Shown: positions 62,301-64,000 of the stretch, piece after piece
Layout of the letters: every line of letters begins with the position of its first letter
How positions within the stretch are numbered: position 1 is the stretch's first letter
Origin: Rhododendron vialii
Lineage: Eukaryota > Streptophyta > Magnoliopsida > Ericales > Ericaceae
Assembly: GCF_030253575.1 (NCBI RefSeq)
Contig: NC_080568.1
Span: forward strand, 31,833,001 to 31,897,000
Length of the DNA stretch: 64,000 bases
Direction of reading: 5' to 3'
Position numbers and translations under genes: made by a program
The notes under the pieces: generated by a model
The model's database searches: none
What the model was told of the DNA's origin: nothing
The model's input: only the letters and a program-made list of their open reading frames with translations

Positions 62301-62334
62301 GATATGTATATGCGTAACACATGTGTCTGGAGGG

Positions 62335-62603
62335 TAGGGCCGTAAACGAACCGAGCAGCTAGCGAGCATGGCTTGGCTTGTTTAATAAACGAGTCGAGCT
62401 TGAGCTCGAGTTTTTAGCTCGTTTGGCTCGTTCGTTGGACAAAAGCTCAGCTCGATAAGGGTGGCTTGGCTCAATTAAAGATGTTTGTTTAGTAAATGAC
62501 TCAGCTCGGCTCGTCAAGGCTCAAGCCAAGCTTGAGATTGAATTTTTGGCTCGTTTAGTAAACGAGCCAAGCTCAAGCCCGACTCGGCTCGTTTACAGCC
62601 CTA
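62335..62603. mobile_element. hAT-like MITE with 8-bp duplication
   Basis: The ends TAGGGCCGTAAACGA and TCGTTTACAGCCCTA are inverted repeats. Flanks CTGGAGGG (62327-62334) and CTGGAGAG (62604-62611) match at 7 of 8 positions. The interior repeats GCTCGGCTCG-type words. It is the most complete copy of the family seen at 11880. Confidence 0.85.
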
Positions 62604-62604
62604 C

Positions 62605-62606
<2 letters not shown>

Positions 62607-62650
<44 letters not shown>

Positions 62651-62655
62651 GAGAT
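62607..62655. repeat. (GA)n microsatellite
   Basis: GA repeat of about 24 units with one C interruption, immediately after the MITE target site. Confidence 0.95.
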
Positions 62656-62990
62656 CTAGTAGACAGCCCACGAGATAGGAAAGTTGTTAGTTAAGAATGT
62701 TGGGACATGAACAATTAATATAAGCAGTTGGTTGATGTATTGACTATGCATGTGACTGGGACGTGTAAGAAGAAATAAAGTACAGATCAAGCAGAAAAAC
62801 TAAAATCAATAAGATAGCTCTGGAACAATCACATTTTAATTGCTTTGATCTGTAAATTAAAAAAGAAAAAAGAAAAAAGTGGATAAAAAAGAAGACCGAC
62901 GAATTTCCCGCATTTGATTCCGAAGAAAAAGGTCTTTGGAGTGAGGCAAAAATCGCAAAGGAATATAGACAAAAGGATTGCAAAGTATAA

Positions 62991-63981
62991 TCATCCTCTT
63001 AGTGATCCCCCAAGCTCAATAGGTACAAGAGGAATTAAGGAATGCAGAACATCTGTTATCAGCGGTCGGTAACTCGGTTCTTGTTGTACACATAGCACCG
63101 CGACAGCAGCAACCTGTGTTCCAAGTTACGAAATTTAGTTCACAGTTAATGATTGCAAGAAATGACCAAGACGGGTTTTTTTGTGAACATGCGACAAATT
63201 GCATTCAAAAGCTCGAAGGCATTAGAAGCGATTTAACCAAGTAGATTGAACGTACTTGAAATAAGTGTTTCAAGTCCATTGAATTTCTGATCACTGGATC
63301 TACAATGTTCGGAAGCTTTGACCTGTCGGTGAGCTGAGGCATTGCCTGCTTGTTAAAAACATGGTTAGACAATAAAAGGTTCCAAAGGGGGAGTGTGAAA
63401 TTTTCACACTCCCCTTTTTGAAATCCACACTCCTTTTTTTTTGTCTTTTAACTCTTCCAAAAACTTGAATAGCCTCTGTTTGGCATTTGCTTTTTTCTAT
63501 TTGTCATTACACATTAGTCAACTTTTTCCCATTCCTTCCAAACATCTTTTACATTTCAAATTCTTTTAGTCTAGACAACTGAAACGTACAAGAAATGGAA
63601 AGAAATTCACTATAGACAAAAAGAAAAGAATTTTTCAGAAAAAATCAAAGTAAGTTGCACCAAACACACAATTGTTTGATACGATGTTTACCCATACACA
63701 CAAGTGCTTGATACGATGTTTACCCATGTAACAAGAGGAAAAAAACCAAAGAAAGTTGCACCAAACACAGAAGAGTTTGATATGATGTTTACCCATGTAA
63801 CAAGAGTAAAAAAAACTAAAGAAAGTTGCACCAAACACAGAAGTGTTTGATATGATGTTTACCCATGTAACAAGAGAATAGCAATGAGAAGACGCGGTTT
63901 TCTCCACAGGCTTTCTTCCCATCAAAAGCTCCAGAAGAATGACACCAAAAGCATAGACATCACTTTTATCCGTGAGTTTAC
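62991..63981 (-). CDS. Receptor-like protein kinase, last three exons (partial)
   Basis: Exons on the minus strand: 63863-63981, 63256-63345 and 62991-63113. They join in phase and end at a TGA. The first carries kinase subdomain IX ([20 protein letters not shown] followed by MGRKPVEK). The second has [19 protein letters not shown]. The last has [20 protein letters not shown], kinase subdomain XI with its Arg, then [11 protein letters not shown]. This tail matches the plant receptor-like kinase group of At1g80640. The exon before starts at a split Gly codon, and the acceptor is at 63982-63983, so the gene continues past the window end. The intron between 63346 and 63862 holds a tandem array of donor-like repeats. 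Confidence 0.9.
63385..63417. repeat. Short perfect hairpin in kinase intron
   Basis: AAAGGGGGAGTGTGAAA pairs with TTTCACACTCCCCTTT around a one-base loop. It is followed by a further CCACACTCCTTTTT block, so it may be one end of a damaged MITE. Confidence 0.7.
63640..63870. repeat. ~70-bp tandem repeat spanning a kinase exon-intron junction
   Basis: Three main units and a partial one share AAAGTTGCACCAAACACA, TTTGATATGATGTTTACCCA and TGTAACAAGAG. The donor-like ACCCATG block occurs at 63861 (the real exon end), 63791 and 63722, and a diverged one at 63690. Confidence 0.9.
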
Positions 63982-64000
63982 CTGAAAATTGAATCGTCGA

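Noticed and set aside
63385-63417. Perfect hairpin considered as a transcription terminator or microRNA
   Set aside because: Too short for a plant microRNA precursor, and intrinsic terminators of this kind are bacterial; a MITE remnant is more likely.
1-64000. CRISPR arrays, operons, phage or integrated bacterial genes
   Set aside because: All repeats are explained as MITEs, microsatellites or duplications, and the genes are plant genes with introns.

Overview
The window is nuclear DNA of a flowering plant, probably a eudicot. Genes have many small GT-AG introns. Their products are plant-type: an RdDM-factor family, a NIP aquaporin, a P-type plasma-membrane H+-ATPase with a C-terminal 14-3-3 motif, and a plant receptor-like kinase. 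The gaps are AT-rich and packed with small inverted-repeat transposons and long GA/CT microsatellites. I do not name a species.

Layout. 1-2.5 kb: repeat-rich DNA. 2.6-6.2 kb (minus): decayed copy of an XS/XH-domain gene (FDM/IDN2 family). 8.9-11.9 kb: a 1.5-kb unit duplicated in tandem, each copy holding a broken RNase T2-family gene. 12.7-14.3 kb: a second, unrelated 0.77-kb tandem duplication. 15.9-17.2 kb: three MITEs. 17.6-21.3 kb (plus): SDF2-like MIR-domain ER protein, 6 exons. 23.1-24.3 kb (plus): CAF1 deadenylase, intronless in the coding part. 27.1-30.5 kb (minus): intact FDM-type gene, 6 coding exons, the sister of the copy at 2.6-6.2 kb. 31.5-36.8 kb: gene-poor. 36.9-40.7 kb (plus): NIP6;1-type boron channel. 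43.3-43.7 kb (minus): small DUF2279-like membrane protein. 44.1-47.3 kb (minus): ribosomal protein uL30/L7 with telo-box and site II motifs upstream. 48.4-49.6 kb: probable solo LTR. 52.9-61.0 kb (plus): plasma-membrane H+-ATPase, 15 exons. 61.9-62.6 kb: two MITEs with clear target-site duplications. 63.0-64.0 kb (minus): last three exons of a receptor-like kinase that continues beyond the window.

The intact genes are unrelated housekeeping, transport and signalling genes with no operon-like logic. The most informative features are the decay of one FDM paralogue next to an intact one, the tandem RNase T2 relics, many MITEs with readable target-site duplications (9, 8, 3 and 2 bp), a GC-AG intron in the H+-ATPase, and a kinase intron in which the 5' splice-site region has been copied in tandem. 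I found no convincing undescribed multi-gene system. Exon boundaries were read by eye from splice consensus, reading phase and family similarity, so single boundaries may be off by a few bases.
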